Part shown: piece by piece, positions 1 to 8,790 of the stretch | Layout of the letters: each line of letters starts with the position of its first letter | Position numbering within the stretch: position 1 is the first letter of the stretch | Source: Mycolicibacter kumamotonensis | Lineage (GTDB): Bacteria; Actinomycetota; Actinomycetes; Mycobacteriales; Mycobacteriaceae | Assembly: GCF_002086285.1 (NCBI RefSeq) | Contig: NZ_MVHU01000016.1 | Coordinates: 33,496-97,495 of the forward strand | Reading direction: 5' to 3' | Length of the DNA stretch: 64,000 nucleotides | Made by a program: the position numbers and the translations under genes | The notes under the pieces: generated by a model | Seen by the model: the letters and a program-made list of their open reading frames with translations, nothing else | Told to the model about the DNA's origin: nothing | The model's database searches: none

Positions 1-1
1 G

Positions 2-556
2 CAGGTGCTCGACGCCGCCCTGGAGATCGCCGCCGAGCACGGCATCGCCGGGGTGACCATGGCGGCCATCGCCGAGCGGATCGGGGTCACCCGGCCGGTG
101 GTGTACGCCTGTTACGACGGCCGGGGCGAGGTGCTCGCCGCCCTGCTCGACCGGGAGACCGAGTTGATGCTCACCAGTCTGCTCGCCGCGTTGCCGCCGC
201 AACGGGCCAGCAGTGTCGAGGACCGGTTCGTCGCGGGGTTCTGCGCGTTCCTGTCCACCGTGCGTGAGCGTCCGGCGTCGTGGCGGATCATCTTCACCGC
301 CGACCAGGATCCGGTGCTGGCCGCCGCCGTCGTCTCGGGCCGGGCACGCCTCACCGAGCGGGTCGCCACCGTGATGCGCCCCCTGCTGGAGTCACGGGAA
401 CAGTCCGACCGCACGCTGGCGGCGCTCACCGAGGTGTTCTTGGCGATCTGTGAAGCGGCCGCACGCATGTTGCTCGACGCCGAACAGCAGTGGACCCCCG
501 AAAGCCTGGCCGAGATCGTCGGCCGGGCCGCCTACCGGACGTTCGAGATCGGCTAG
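2..556 (+). CDS. TetR-family transcriptional regulator, 5' end cut off by the window
   Basis: The frame is open from the first bases of the window, so the true start lies upstream; the GTG at 5 is simply the first start-like codon. The visible part opens in the first helix of a TetR DNA-binding domain (VLDAALEIAAEHG) and continues through the helix-turn-helix (MAAIAERIGVTRPVVYACYDGRGE). The remainder is a helical ligand-binding and dimerisation region ending at a TAG. It probably represses a neighbouring gene that is not visible here. The ligand cannot be inferred. The call rests on the N-terminal HTH pattern, which is typical of the family. Confidence 0.85.
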   Translation, partial: QVLDAALEIAAEHGIAGVTMAAIAERIGVTRPVVYACYDGRGEVLAALLDRETELMLTSLLAALPPQRASSVEDRFVAGFCAFLSTVRERPASWRIIFTADQDPVLAAAVVSGRARLTERVATVMRPLLESREQSDRTLAALTEVFLAICEAAARMLLDAEQQWTPESLAEIVGRAAYRTFEIG

Positions 557-613
557 CACGGCGGTATGCCAGAATGTTGCGCAGTCGCTCAGGTGAACAA
601 CAGAGGAGTCGAA

Positions 614-865
614 GTGGCCGGTACCGAAGTGGAGCGCCATGGTGTTGACACCGCCGACGTTCCGTCCGCGGCTTGGGGCTGGAGCGCGATCAACTACCGC
701 ACCTGGCACATCGTCGGCCTGGGCATCGTCGGCTTCCTGCTGCTGATGCTGCGCGGCAACCACGTCGGCCACGTCGAGGACTACTTCCTGCTCGGGTTCG
801 CCGCGCTGTCACTGTTCGTCGTGCTACGCGACATCATCGGCCGCAAACGCGGCTGGCTGCGCTAA
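614..865 (+). CDS. DUF2631 small membrane protein (Rv2876-like)
   Basis: 83 residues starting at GTG 614. An AGAGGAG ribosome-binding site at 602-608 decides this start over an in-frame ATG at 566, which has no such site. The N-terminal 25 residues are polar. Two hydrophobic segments follow, at about residues 31-47 and 57-72, with a basic C-terminus (GRKRGWLR). The W-W-rich [17 protein letters not shown] stretch and the two-helix layout match the small mycobacterial DUF2631 family. From memory, Rv2876 sits in the same neighbourhood in M. tuberculosis, upstream of the rlmN-cdsA-frr-pyrH block. Function is unknown; probably a cytoplasmic-membrane protein. Confidence 0.75.
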   Translation: MAGTEVERHGVDTADVPSAAWGWSAINYRTWHIVGLGIVGFLLLMLRGNHVGHVEDYFLLGFAALSLFVVLRDIIGRKRGWLR

Positions 866-907
866 GGCCCGATCGCCCGGCGTGGTGAGTGCGCACGCGC
901 GGGTCGC

Positions 908-2002
908 TCACTTGCTGTCCGCCGCCAATTGACCACAGGCAGCGGCGATCTCACGTCCGCGGGTGTCACGCACGGTGCATTCCACGCCCTGGGCCCGTAC
1001 CCGCCGGACGAACTCCCGCTCCACCGGCTTGGGGCTGGCATCCCAGTCGCTGCCCGGGGTCGGATTGAGCGGAATCAGATTGACGTGCACCAATTGTCCC
1101 AGCGCCTTGTGCAGCTTGCGGCCCAACAGATCGGCCCGCCACGGCTGGTCGTTGACGTCGCGGATCAACGCGTATTCCACCGAGACCCGCCGGCCGGTCA
1201 CATCGGCGTAGTAGCGGGCGGCATCGAGCGCCTCGGCGACCTTCCAGCGGTTGTTGACCGGCACCAGGGTGTCACGTAGCTCGTCATCGGGGGTGTGCAG
1301 CGACAAGGCCAGCGTCACCCCCAGCCCCTCGTCGGCGAGCTTGCGGATCGCCGGGGCCAGCCCGACGGTCGAGACCGTCACCGATCGCGCCGAAATGCCG
1401 AACCCGTTGGGTGGCGGTTCGGTGATCCGCCGGACCGCGGCCACCACCCGGGCGTAGTTGGCCAGCGGCTCCCCCATCCCCATGAACACGATGTTGGACA
1501 GCCGACCATGATCGCGGTCCCGCAACTCCACCGCGGCGGCCCGCACCTGCTCGAGGATCTCGGCCGTCGACAGGTTGCGGGTGAGTCCGGCCTGGCCGGT
1601 CGCGCAGAACGGGCAGGCCATGCCGCAGCCGGCCTGCGAGGAGATGCACACCGTGTTGCGGCGGGGGTAGCGCATCAGCACCGACTCGAACCTGGTGTGG
1701 TCGCCGGCCCGCCACAGCGTCTTGCGCGTCTCGCCGGCATCGCATTCGATCTCGCTCACCGCGGTCAACAGCGTGGGAAACAGTGCGTCGGCCACCGCCG
1801 AGCGCACCGCGGCCGGCAGATCGGTCATCTGCTGCGGATCGGCGATCAGCCTGCCGTAGTAGTGGTGGGCGAGCTGGTTGGCCCGAAACCCCGGCAAGCC
1901 CAGCTCGGCGACGGCGGCGGCACGGCCGGCCGGGTCGAGGTCGGCCAGGTGCCGCGGCGGCAGGGCCCGTCGCGGCGCGGTGAACACCAGCTGCGGCTTC
2001 AT
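908..2002 (-). CDS. rlmN: Dual-specificity 23S rRNA/tRNA adenine-C2 methyltransferase RlmN
   Basis: Radical SAM enzyme that methylates C2 of A2503 in 23S rRNA and of an adenine in certain tRNAs. The protein is 364 residues, normal for the family. The CxxxCxxC cluster motif is at C126, C130 and C133 (GCGMACPFC). The SAM-binding GMGEPL motif follows, and the C-terminal [15 protein letters not shown] block supplies the methyl-carrying cysteine (C356). It is the last gene of the minus-strand series pyrH-frr-cdsA-rlmN. cdsA ends only 2 bases before its ATG, so the two are probably co-transcribed. It also corresponds to Rv2880c by position. Confidence 0.95.
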   Translation of the reverse strand: MKPQLVFTAPRRALPPRHLADLDPAGRAAAVAELGLPGFRANQLAHHYYGRLIADPQQMTDLPAAVRSAVADALFPTLLTAVSEIECDAGETRKTLWRAGDHTRFESVLMRYPRRNTVCISSQAGCGMACPFCATGQAGLTRNLSTAEILEQVRAAAVELRDRDHGRLSNIVFMGMGEPLANYARVVAAVRRITEPPPNGFGISARSVTVSTVGLAPAIRKLADEGLGVTLALSLHTPDDELRDTLVPVNNRWKVAEALDAARYYADVTGRRVSVEYALIRDVNDQPWRADLLGRKLHKALGQLVHVNLIPLNPTPGSDWDASPKPVEREFVRRVRAQGVECTVRDTRGREIAAACGQLAADSK

Positions 2003-2004
2003 GG

Positions 2005-2877
2005 TCAGGTCAGTACGGTCAGCACGATCCAGGTGACCGCCGCGGCGGGCAGCAGCGCGTCGAGACGGTCCATCATGCCGCCGTGGCCGGGCAGCATCCG
2101 GCCCATGTCCTTGATACCCAGGTCGCGCTTGACCTGCGACTCCACCAGGTCACCGAGGATCCCCGTGAGCACCAGCAACAGCCCCAGCGGCACGCCGGTC
2201 CAGGCGGGCTGGTGCAGAAAGAGCGTGACCGCCAGCACCGCGCCGGTCAACCCGAACACCATCGACCCGGCGAAGCCCTCCCAGGACTTCTTCGGACTGA
2301 TCGCCGGCACCATCGGGTGCCTGCCGAACAGCACACCGACCGCATACCCGCCGATATCGGAGAACACCACCGTCAGCAACAGGCAGAACACCCGCCCGGC
2401 GCCCTCGTGCGGATCCGGATAGGTCAGCAGCGCACCGAAGCTCATGAACAGCGGCACCCATACCGCGATCAGCACCGTCGCCGACATATCGCGCAGGTAG
2501 TTGACCGGGGTGTGGTTCAGGCCCTGGTCGACGAGCCGCCACACCATGCACAGCACGATGGTGCCGCCGAACGCCCCCAGCACTCCCACCGGACCGTAGG
2601 GCCAACTCAGCCACAGCATGGCCTGGCCGCCGAGCGCGAGCGGGACGAACGGCACGTCGTAGCCGGCTTCGCGCAGCCGACGGGTCACCTCATGGGTGGC
2701 GATCGGCGCGGCCACCGCCAGGATCAGCAGCCACAGCCGCGGGGCGTACAGCAGGGTGGCGACGAGCATGCCGGAGAGCAGGCCGCCGACGATGATCGCC
2801 GCCGGCAGGTTGCGTCCGGCTCGGGACTGCTTGGGCTCTTGTTCCGCGGCGTCTACGCCGGTGTTGTTGTCTGCCAC
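2005..2877 (-). CDS. cdsA: Phosphatidate cytidylyltransferase CdsA
   Basis: Makes CDP-diacylglycerol from phosphatidic acid and CTP, the precursor of phosphatidylinositol, PE and cardiolipin, in the cytoplasmic membrane. The 290-residue protein has a polar N-terminus of about 25 residues, then some eight hydrophobic segments. The C-terminal half holds the family signature: [12 protein letters not shown], then [18 protein letters not shown] and [12 protein letters not shown]. The start is GTG 2877. It lies 22 bases after frr and 2 bases before rlmN, so it sits in the middle of a tight operon. Nothing looks unusual. Confidence 0.95.
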   Translation of the reverse strand: MADNNTGVDAAEQEPKQSRAGRNLPAAIIVGGLLSGMLVATLLYAPRLWLLILAVAAPIATHEVTRRLREAGYDVPFVPLALGGQAMLWLSWPYGPVGVLGAFGGTIVLCMVWRLVDQGLNHTPVNYLRDMSATVLIAVWVPLFMSFGALLTYPDPHEGAGRVFCLLLTVVFSDIGGYAVGVLFGRHPMVPAISPKKSWEGFAGSMVFGLTGAVLAVTLFLHQPAWTGVPLGLLLVLTGILGDLVESQVKRDLGIKDMGRMLPGHGGMMDRLDALLPAAAVTWIVLTVLT

Positions 2878-2899
2878 GGGGTATGACTGCTGACGGCCG

Positions 2900-3457
2900 C
2901 TAGACCTCCAGCAACTCGCCTTCTTTGTGCTTCACCAGTTCGTCGATCTGGCTCACGTACTGCCCGGTGGAGCGGTCCAGCTCCTTCTCGGCGCGGCCGA
3001 CCTCATCCTCGCCGGCGTCGCCGTCCTTGCGGATGCGGTGCAACTCCTCCATCGCCTTCCGCCGGATGTTGCGCACCGCGACCTTGGCGTCTTCGCCCTT
3101 GCCCTTGGCCTGCTTGACCAGCTCCCGGCGGCGCTCCTCGGTCAGCTGCGGCACCGCCACCCGGATCAGCGAACCGTCGTTGCTGGGGTTCAGGCCCAGG
3201 TCGGAGTTGCGGATCGCGGTCTCGATGGCACCCAGTTGGGACGCTTCGTAGGGCTTGATCACCACCAGCCGCGCCTCGGGCACATTGATGCTGCACAACT
3301 GGGTGATCGGAGTGGGCGAGCCGTAGTAGTCGATGACGATCCGGGAGAACATGCCCGGGTTGGCCCGGCCGGTGCGGATGGTCGCCAAGTCGTCGCGGGC
3401 CACCGCCACGGCCTTCTCCATTTTCTCTTCGGCATCGAAGAGAGCCTCGTCGATCAT
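2900..3457 (-). CDS. frr: Ribosome recycling factor
   Basis: Splits post-termination ribosomes together with EF-G. The start at ATG 3457 ([13 protein letters not shown]) gives 185 residues, the standard RRF length; an upstream in-frame ATG at 3481 would add eight unlikely residues. The family core is intact: the long three-helix bundle with [10 protein letters not shown] near the N-terminus and [26 protein letters not shown] in the second half (cited here only as a landmark). It is 47 bases downstream of pyrH, the usual pyrH-frr pairing. Confidence 0.96.
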   Translation of the reverse strand: MIDEALFDAEEKMEKAVAVARDDLATIRTGRANPGMFSRIVIDYYGSPTPITQLCSINVPEARLVVIKPYEASQLGAIETAIRNSDLGLNPSNDGSLIRVAVPQLTEERRRELVKQAKGKGEDAKVAVRNIRRKAMEELHRIRKDGDAGEDEVGRAEKELDRSTGQYVSQIDELVKHKEGELLEV

Positions 3458-3504
3458 GTGTGCCGTTCCTCTCCCCCGCAAGCGGGTGGTACCCCACCGA
3501 GCTC

Positions 3505-4254
3505 TCAGGTGGTGACCAGCGTTCCGATCTTCTCACCCGCGACCGCCCGCGCGATATTTCCATCAGTCAGCAGGTTGAACACCAGGATCGGCATGCCATT
3601 GTCCATGCAGAGGCTGAACGCGGTGGCGTCGGCCACCCGGAGGCCGCGGTCGATGACTTCGCGGTGACTGATCGCGGTGAGCAGTTCGGCGTCGGGGTTC
3701 ACCCGGGGGTCCTCGGTGAACACCCCGTCGACCGCCTTGGCCATCAGTACGACCTCGGCGCCGATCTCCAGCGCTCGCTGGGCGGCGGTGGTGTCGGTGG
3801 AGAAGTACGGCAGCCCCATGCCGGCGCCGAAGATCACCACCCGGCCCTTCTCCAGGTGCCGCCGGGCCCGCAGCGGAATGTAGGGCTCGGCGACCTGTCC
3901 CATGGTGATCGCGGTCTGGACCCGGGTGTCGATGCCTTCCTTTTCCAGGAAGTCCTGCAGCGCAAGACTGTTCATGACGGTGCCGAGCATCCCCATGTAG
4001 TCCGAGCGCATCCGCTCCATGCCGCGCTGCTGCAGCTGCGCGCCGCGGAAGAAATTGCCGCCGCCGATGACCACCGCGACCTGCACACCGTCGCGAACCA
4101 CTTCGGCGATCTGGCGGGCGACCTGGGCGACGACGTCGGGGTCGAGCCCGACCTGTCCACCACCGAACATCTCCCCACCGAGTTTGAGCAGCACCCGGGA
4201 GTAGTGGGGGCGGCCGGTCGGTGAGACCCGGTCGTTACTCGTCGGCTCCGTCAT
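3505..4254 (-). CDS. pyrH: Uridylate kinase PyrH
   Basis: Hexameric bacterial UMP kinase (UMP + ATP to UDP + ADP) of pyrimidine nucleotide synthesis. The start at ATG 4254 ([10 protein letters not shown]) gives 249 residues. Family blocks seen: [11 protein letters not shown] near residue 25 (phosphate binding), [38 protein letters not shown], and [14 protein letters not shown] near the C-terminus. It is the first gene of the minus-strand pyrH-frr-cdsA-rlmN run. The 178 bases upstream separate it from the divergent ArsR operon; in M. tuberculosis this flank instead leads to Rv2884-Rv2887. Confidence 0.96.
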   Translation of the reverse strand: MTEPTSNDRVSPTGRPHYSRVLLKLGGEMFGGGQVGLDPDVVAQVARQIAEVVRDGVQVAVVIGGGNFFRGAQLQQRGMERMRSDYMGMLGTVMNSLALQDFLEKEGIDTRVQTAITMGQVAEPYIPLRARRHLEKGRVVIFGAGMGLPYFSTDTTAAQRALEIGAEVVLMAKAVDGVFTEDPRVNPDAELLTAISHREVIDRGLRVADATAFSLCMDNGMPILVFNLLTDGNIARAVAGEKIGTLVTT

Positions 4255-4388
4255 CAGGCTCCTCGGGCTCCGCGCATGACAGCGCCATCGCGGAAATCGG
4301 TCGCGACGGCACCTGTCATCCTGCCCTACCGGGCCGGTCAAAGCGTGCCCGGGGGGTGGCGCCGGGAACCCGCGAAGACCACAACAAA

Positions 4389-4425
4389 TGAAAATATTTT
4401 CAATTGATCATTTCGATGCTATCGT
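4389..4425 (+). promoter_or_regulatory. Promoter and perfect AT-rich palindrome of the ArsR/hyc operon
   Basis: TGAAAATATTTTCA at 4389-4402 is a perfect 14-base palindrome in otherwise GC-rich DNA. A -10-like TATCGT at 4420-4425 lies seven bases before the GTG start at 4433. The matching -35 position (17-base spacer) is TTTTCA at 4397-4402, inside the palindrome. A repressor bound there would block RNA polymerase. I infer that this is the autoregulatory operator of the ArsR protein and that the transcript is leaderless. The palindrome also covers the ATG at 4388, which argues against that codon as the real start. Confidence 0.6.
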
Positions 4426-4432
4426 CGTACGC

Positions 4433-4762
4433 GTGCCGAACTCGCTGCACCAGGTGAAGGCCGAATTCTTCAAGACGCTGGGACACCCCGCCCGGATCCG
4501 GGTACTGGAGCTGCTCGCCGATGGCGATCGCACCGTAGGCGAGCTGCTGCCCGAGATCGGGCTGGAGGCATCCAACCTGTCCCAGCAGCTCGGCGTGCTA
4601 CGGCGCGCGGGTGTCGTGACAGCGACGAAGGAGGGCAATACGGTGGTCTACTCCATCGCCTCACCGGTGATCACCGAACTGCTCGCGGTCTCACGCAAGG
4701 CGCTGACCGGGCTGCTCAGCGATCAGGTCGCGATCCTCGACGATCTGCGGGCCGACCAGTGA
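4433..4762 (+). CDS. ArsR/SmtB-family repressor, Rv0081-like, first gene of the hyc operon
   Basis: 109 residues from GTG 4433. I prefer this to ATG 4388 because the extra residues would cover the promoter palindrome, and because homology begins at LHQVKAEFFKTLGHPARIRVLELL. The winged helix follows (TVGELLPEIGLEASNLSQQLGVLRRAGVV) with a wing of TATKEGNTVVYSI. No cysteine cluster for metal sensing is visible, so the signal is unknown. It closely resembles M. tuberculosis Rv0081, which heads the Rv0081-Rv0087 operon and is known as a hypoxia-associated regulatory hub. The stop overlaps the next start (GTGA), so the operon is translationally coupled. Confidence 0.88.
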   Translation: MPNSLHQVKAEFFKTLGHPARIRVLELLADGDRTVGELLPEIGLEASNLSQQLGVLRRAGVVTATKEGNTVVYSIASPVITELLAVSRKALTGLLSDQVAILDDLRADQ

Positions 4763-5238
4763 GCTGGCTCACCAGGATCCTGACACTGGGTCGCCTCACC
4801 GAGCCGGCCGGTGCCCGCCCACCGGAGGCCGACGACGCGCCCAGCGAACTGTCCGGCTCGGTACAGATCCGCCATGTCGACGCCGGATCCTGCAACGGTT
4901 GCGAGATCGAGATCGCCGGCGCGTTCGGTCCGGTGTATGACGCCGAGCAGTTCGGCGCCCGACTCGTCGCATCCCCCCGGCACGCCGACGCACTGCTGGT
5001 CACCGGGGTGGTCACCCGCAACATGGCCGAACCGCTGCGCAACACCGTCGAGGCGACCCCCCAGCCACGGCGGGTCATCGCCTGCGGTGACTGTGCGCTG
5101 AACCGGGGAGTGTTCGCACAGGCCTACGGAACGGTGGGCGCCGTCGGCGACGTGGTTCCGGTGGACGTCGAGATCCCCGGCTGCCCGCCCTCCCCCGACC
5201 AGATCGTCGCCGCACTACGATCGGTGACCGGCAGGTGA
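4759..5238 (+). CDS. Small [4Fe-4S] subunit of a group 4 hydrogenase-like complex (NuoB/HycG family, Rv0082-like)
   Basis: 159 residues. The family is the electron-transfer small subunit carrying the proximal 4Fe-4S cluster (N2 in complex I). The four ligands are visible: C45 and C48 (SCNGCE), C112 (GDCALNRG) and C142 (PGCPPSP). The cluster site therefore looks functional, in contrast to the partner large subunit encoded at 10253-11728. No hydrophobic anchor is seen; it should be a peripheral cytoplasmic-face subunit. The start GTG overlaps the regulator stop by four bases, and its own stop overlaps the next start the same way. Confidence 0.9.
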   Translation: MSWLTRILTLGRLTEPAGARPPEADDAPSELSGSVQIRHVDAGSCNGCEIEIAGAFGPVYDAEQFGARLVASPRHADALLVTGVVTRNMAEPLRNTVEATPQPRRVIACGDCALNRGVFAQAYGTVGAVGDVVPVDVEIPGCPPSPDQIVAALRSVTGR

Positions 5239-7178
5239 GCGAGTCTCACCCGCAGTTATTGCGCGGCAACGCTTTCGGACCGCTGCTCAGCGGCGCGGCC
5301 ACCGTCGGTCTCGGCGCCGCCGGGGTCGGCGTCGGCGTGACCGGCGTGTTCGGCACCCTGCCCGCGATCCGGATCGGCTGGCTGCTTCCGCTGCTGGGCG
5401 TGCAACTGCGGGTGGAGCCGGTCGGCGGCTTCTTCATGGTGCTGACCGGTGCGGTGGCGGTGGCGGCCGGCCTGTATTGGATCGGTTACTCCCGTCATGA
5501 GGGATTCGGCGCCGTCCCGCTGACCGCCCTGCCGGTCTTCGTCGTCACGCTGCTGGCCGTTCCGGCGGCGGGGTCGGTGACCACGTTCCTGTTCGCCTGG
5601 GAGCTGATGGCGCTGACCTCACTGGTCTTGGTGCTCACCGATCAGCAGCGCAGCGAAGTACGCTCGGCCGCACTGGTTTACGCGGTGATGACACAGCTGG
5701 GCTTTGTGACGCTGCTGCTGGGGATGGTGATACTGGCGTCGGCCGCCGGCGACGACTTCGCCGGCATCGGCGCGGTGCCCGACGGCGTACGCAACACCGT
5801 ATTCGTGTTGACCCTGATCGGTTTCGGCTCCAAGGCCGGCCTGCTGCCGCTGCACGCCTGGCTGCCGCGAGCGCACCCGGAGGCGCCGAGCCCGGTCTCG
5901 GCGCTGCTCAGTGCCGCCATGGTCAATCTCGGTGTCTACGGCATCATCCGCATCGACCTGCAGCTGTTGGGTCCCGGCCCACGCTGGTGGGCCTGGGCGC
6001 TGCTGATCGTCGGCGGCACATCGGCGGTGTACGGGGTGTTGCAGGCGTCGGTAGCCACCGATCTCAAACGGCTGCTTGCCTATTCGACGACGGAGAACAC
6101 CGGGCTGATAACCCTGGCGCTGGGCACCGCGACCTTGTTGGCGGGCGCCGGTTCGCAGCCGGCAGCGGCGGTGGCGCTCACCGCGGCGCTGCTGCACCTG
6201 ATCGCCCACAGCGGGTTCAAGAGCCTCGGGTTCTTCGCCGCCGGCTCGGTGCTGGCCGCGACCGGTCTGCGCGACCTGGATCGGCTCGGCGGCCTGGCCC
6301 GCCGGATGCCGGTCACCACGGTGCTGTTCGGGGTGGCCGCGCTGGGTGCGGCCGGCGTGCCGTTGGGGGCGGGCTTCGTCAGCGAATGGCTGCTGATCCA
6401 GTCGCTGATGCACGCCCGCCCCGGCCACGATGTCACCATCGCGCTGGTGATGCCGTTGGCGGTGGCCGCGGTGGCGCTGACCGCCGGGCTGGGCGTGGCC
6501 GCCATGGTCAAGGCGTTCGGGATCGGGTTTCTGGCCCGCCCCCGCACCGATGCCGCGGCCGCGGCGCGGGAATCCCCCGGCACGATGCTCGCCGCGATGG
6601 CGCTGCCCGCGGCGGTCTGCGTGGTGCTGGCCGTCGCCCCGGGCGCGGTGGGCCCGATGCTGAACCGGGTGTTCGACACACTGATGGCCGCCGATGCCCC
6701 GACGCTCGGGGTGTTCGTGGGCATGCCGGGCCTGCACGGTTCCATGGCCCCGGGCCTGCTGGCCGCCGTGCTGGCCACCGCCGTAGGGCTGGTGCTGATC
6801 GGCTCCCGGTGGCGCTCGCGGCGACGTCCCAGCCCGGCCACCGTGCCGCTGTGGGCCTGCGGTGCCGACGATCTGACCCCGCGCATGCAGTACACCGCGA
6901 CCTCGTTCGCCCAACCACTGCAGCAGGTCTTCGACGACGTGCTGCGCTTCGACACCGACGTCGAAGTCAGCGGCCAGGCGCCGGCTACCTATCTGGTCGA
7001 CCGGATCGCCTACCGGGCGCGGGTCGGCGACGTCATCGAGGACCGCTGGTACACCCCCGTGCTGCGGGGCGTCGCCGCGGCCGCACAGCTGGTCCGGCGT
7101 GCCCACACCGGCAGCGTGCACCTGTACCTGGCCTACGGCGCGATCGGCGTGCTGATCGCGATGCTGGTGGCGCGATGA
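5235..7178 (+). CDS. Antiporter-like membrane subunit of the hyc complex (NuoL/HycC/HyfB type, Rv0083-like)
   Basis: 647 residues, strongly hydrophobic, about 14-16 transmembrane segments. It belongs to the Mrp/ND2-ND4-ND5 proton-translocating family. The core block GFGSKAGLLPLHAWLPRAHP and the following APSPVSALLSAAMVNLGVYG carry the lysine and histidine of the ion channel. A second block, DLKRLLAYSTTENTG, is the usual partner of the channel. An extended polar C-terminal region (about residues 525-615, starting SRWRSRRRPSPATVPLWACG) resembles the HycC tail. Coupling to proton or ion movement is inferred from the family. Start and stop both overlap neighbouring genes by four bases. Confidence 0.9.
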   Translation: MSESHPQLLRGNAFGPLLSGAATVGLGAAGVGVGVTGVFGTLPAIRIGWLLPLLGVQLRVEPVGGFFMVLTGAVAVAAGLYWIGYSRHEGFGAVPLTALPVFVVTLLAVPAAGSVTTFLFAWELMALTSLVLVLTDQQRSEVRSAALVYAVMTQLGFVTLLLGMVILASAAGDDFAGIGAVPDGVRNTVFVLTLIGFGSKAGLLPLHAWLPRAHPEAPSPVSALLSAAMVNLGVYGIIRIDLQLLGPGPRWWAWALLIVGGTSAVYGVLQASVATDLKRLLAYSTTENTGLITLALGTATLLAGAGSQPAAAVALTAALLHLIAHSGFKSLGFFAAGSVLAATGLRDLDRLGGLARRMPVTTVLFGVAALGAAGVPLGAGFVSEWLLIQSLMHARPGHDVTIALVMPLAVAAVALTAGLGVAAMVKAFGIGFLARPRTDAAAAARESPGTMLAAMALPAAVCVVLAVAPGAVGPMLNRVFDTLMAADAPTLGVFVGMPGLHGSMAPGLLAAVLATAVGLVLIGSRWRSRRRPSPATVPLWACGADDLTPRMQYTATSFAQPLQQVFDDVLRFDTDVEVSGQAPATYLVDRIAYRARVGDVIEDRWYTPVLRGVAAAAQLVRRAHTGSVHLYLAYGAIGVLIAMLVAR

Positions 7179-8137
7179 ACGCGATGGCCTACCTGGCGGG
7201 TTTCCTACAGGTCACCGGTGTCATCGCCGGCGCCCCCCTGGTCATCGGTCTGATGCGCCAGATCCGGGCGCGGGCCGAGGGCCGCGTCGGCGCCGGGATC
7301 TGGCAGCCCTGGCGTGATGTGCGCAAACTGCTCGGCAAGCAGATACTCAACCCGCGCGGCACCACCTGGGTGTTCGCCGCGGCGCCGTTCGCGCTGGCCG
7401 CCACCACGCTGGTCATCGTCGCTACCGCACCGCTGGTGGCCACGGGCTCGCCGCTGGATCCGGTCGCCGACCTGATCACCGTGGTGGGGCTGCTGTTCCT
7501 GGGCACCGTGGCGCTCACCCTGGCCGGGATCGACACCGCCACCGCGTTCGGCGGGATGGGCGCCAGCCGGGAGATCACCATCGCGGCCCTGGTGGAACCG
7601 ACCATCCTGCTGGCGGTGTACGCGCTGTCGATCCCGGCGGGGTCGGCGAACCTGGGCGCCATCGTCGGCCATACCCTCGACCACCCCGGCCAGGTGGTCT
7701 CGTTGGCCAGCGCACTGGCGTTCGTCGCGCTGGTCATCGTCATCGTCGCCGAAACCGGCCGGCTGCCGGTGGACAACCCCTCGACTCACCTTGAGCTGAC
7801 GATGGTGCACGAGGCGATGGTGCTGGAATACGCCGGACCCAAGCTGGCCCTGGTCGAATGGGCCGGCGGCATGCGGCTGACCGTGCTGCTGGCCCTGCTG
7901 GCGAACCTGTTCTTCCCGTGGGGCATCGCCGGGGCGAATCCGAGCCTGGTCGCGGTGGCGGTGGGCGTCGGTGCGATCGCGGTCAAGGTGGCCCTGCTGG
8001 CCGCCGCCCTGGCCTGCATCGAGGTCTTCATCGCCAAACTACGCCTGTTCCGGGTGCCCGAGTTGTTGGCCGGGTCCTTCCTGTTGGCATTGCTGGCGGT
8101 GACGGCAGCGAACTTCTTCACCGGGGCGGGCGGATGA
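7175..8137 (+). CDS. hycD: NuoH/HycD-like membrane subunit
   Basis: 320 residues from ATG 7175, overlapping the previous stop by four bases. It is the ND1/NuoH-type subunit that links the peripheral arm to the proton-pumping arm. Family landmarks: [25 protein letters not shown] in the first cytoplasmic loop, [19 protein letters not shown], and the acidic loop [24 protein letters not shown] followed by the EYAGPKLA block. About eight hydrophobic segments. The charged residues that define the quinone-side loop in complex I are present, but whether this subunit meets quinone is not something the sequence can settle. Confidence 0.92.
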   Translation: MNAMAYLAGFLQVTGVIAGAPLVIGLMRQIRARAEGRVGAGIWQPWRDVRKLLGKQILNPRGTTWVFAAAPFALAATTLVIVATAPLVATGSPLDPVADLITVVGLLFLGTVALTLAGIDTATAFGGMGASREITIAALVEPTILLAVYALSIPAGSANLGAIVGHTLDHPGQVVSLASALAFVALVIVIVAETGRLPVDNPSTHLELTMVHEAMVLEYAGPKLALVEWAGGMRLTVLLALLANLFFPWGIAGANPSLVAVAVGVGAIAVKVALLAAALACIEVFIAKLRLFRVPELLAGSFLLALLAVTAANFFTGAGG

Positions 8138-8790
8138 CCTACGACAACATGCTGGACCTGGCCGCCGGCGGGGTGCTGCTGGCAGCGGTGCTGGCCGTCT
8201 GGCGCCGCGACCTGTCGGTGGTCGTGCGGGGGCTGCTGGTCGCCCAGGGCGCTGCGCTGGCCGCCATCCCGGTGATCCGCGGTGTGCACGACCATGATCG
8301 GGCCCTGATCGCGGTGGGGATCGGGGTGTTGGCCGTGCGCGCCATCTTGCTGCCCTGGCTGTTGGCCCGGGCGCTGGGCGCCGAACGCCAGGAACGCCGC
8401 GAGGCCACTCCCCTGGTCAGCACCGCGGCATCACTATTGGTGGTCACCGCCCTGGTGGTGGTGTCGTTCACCATCGCCCAGCCGGTGGTCGACCTGCAGC
8501 GCAACACCGCAACCAACGCCGCCCCGGCCGCCATAGCCACCGTGCTGATCGCCTTGTACATGATGGCGACCCGCCGCCACGCCATCTCGCAGGCGGTCGG
8601 CCTGCTGATGCTCGACAACGGGATCGCCGCCACCGCGTTCCTGCTGACCGCCGGTGTTCCGCTGATCGTCGAACTCGGCGCATCGCTGGACGTGCTGTTC
8701 GTGTTGATCGTGCTCGGCGTGCTGACCGGACAACTGCGCCGCGCCTTCGGCGGAGTGGACCTGGACCTGCTGCGGGAGCTGCGCGACTGA
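8134..8790 (+). CDS. hycP: HyfE-like small membrane subunit (hycP)
   Basis: 218 residues, about six to seven hydrophobic helices. It resembles the HyfE subunit of hydrogenase-4-type complexes, whose C-terminal half is NuoK-like ([29 protein letters not shown] includes the conserved membrane glutamate). The M. tuberculosis counterpart is Rv0085. The start overlaps hycD by four bases, and its stop shares one base with the start of hycQ. No soluble domain. The presence of a HyfE/HyfF-type pair makes the complex more like hydrogenase-4 or its non-hydrogenase relatives than like simple formate hydrogenlyase-1. Confidence 0.88.
   Translation: MTYDNMLDLAAGGVLLAAVLAVWRRDLSVVVRGLLVAQGAALAAIPVIRGVHDHDRALIAVGIGVLAVRAILLPWLLARALGAERQERREATPLVSTAASLLVVTALVVVSFTIAQPVVDLQRNTATNAAPAAIATVLIALYMMATRRHAISQAVGLLMLDNGIAATAFLLTAGVPLIVELGASLDVLFVLIVLGVLTGQLRRAFGGVDLDLLRELRD

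Noticed and set aside
4388..4432. Start of the ArsR gene at ATG 4388
   Set aside because: It would place coding sequence over the palindrome and promoter, and homology starts after GTG 4433.
5619..7121. A 500-residue minus-strand open frame
   Set aside because: Antisense to the membrane subunit of the hyc complex; Gln/His/Arg-rich composition and no ribosome-binding site.
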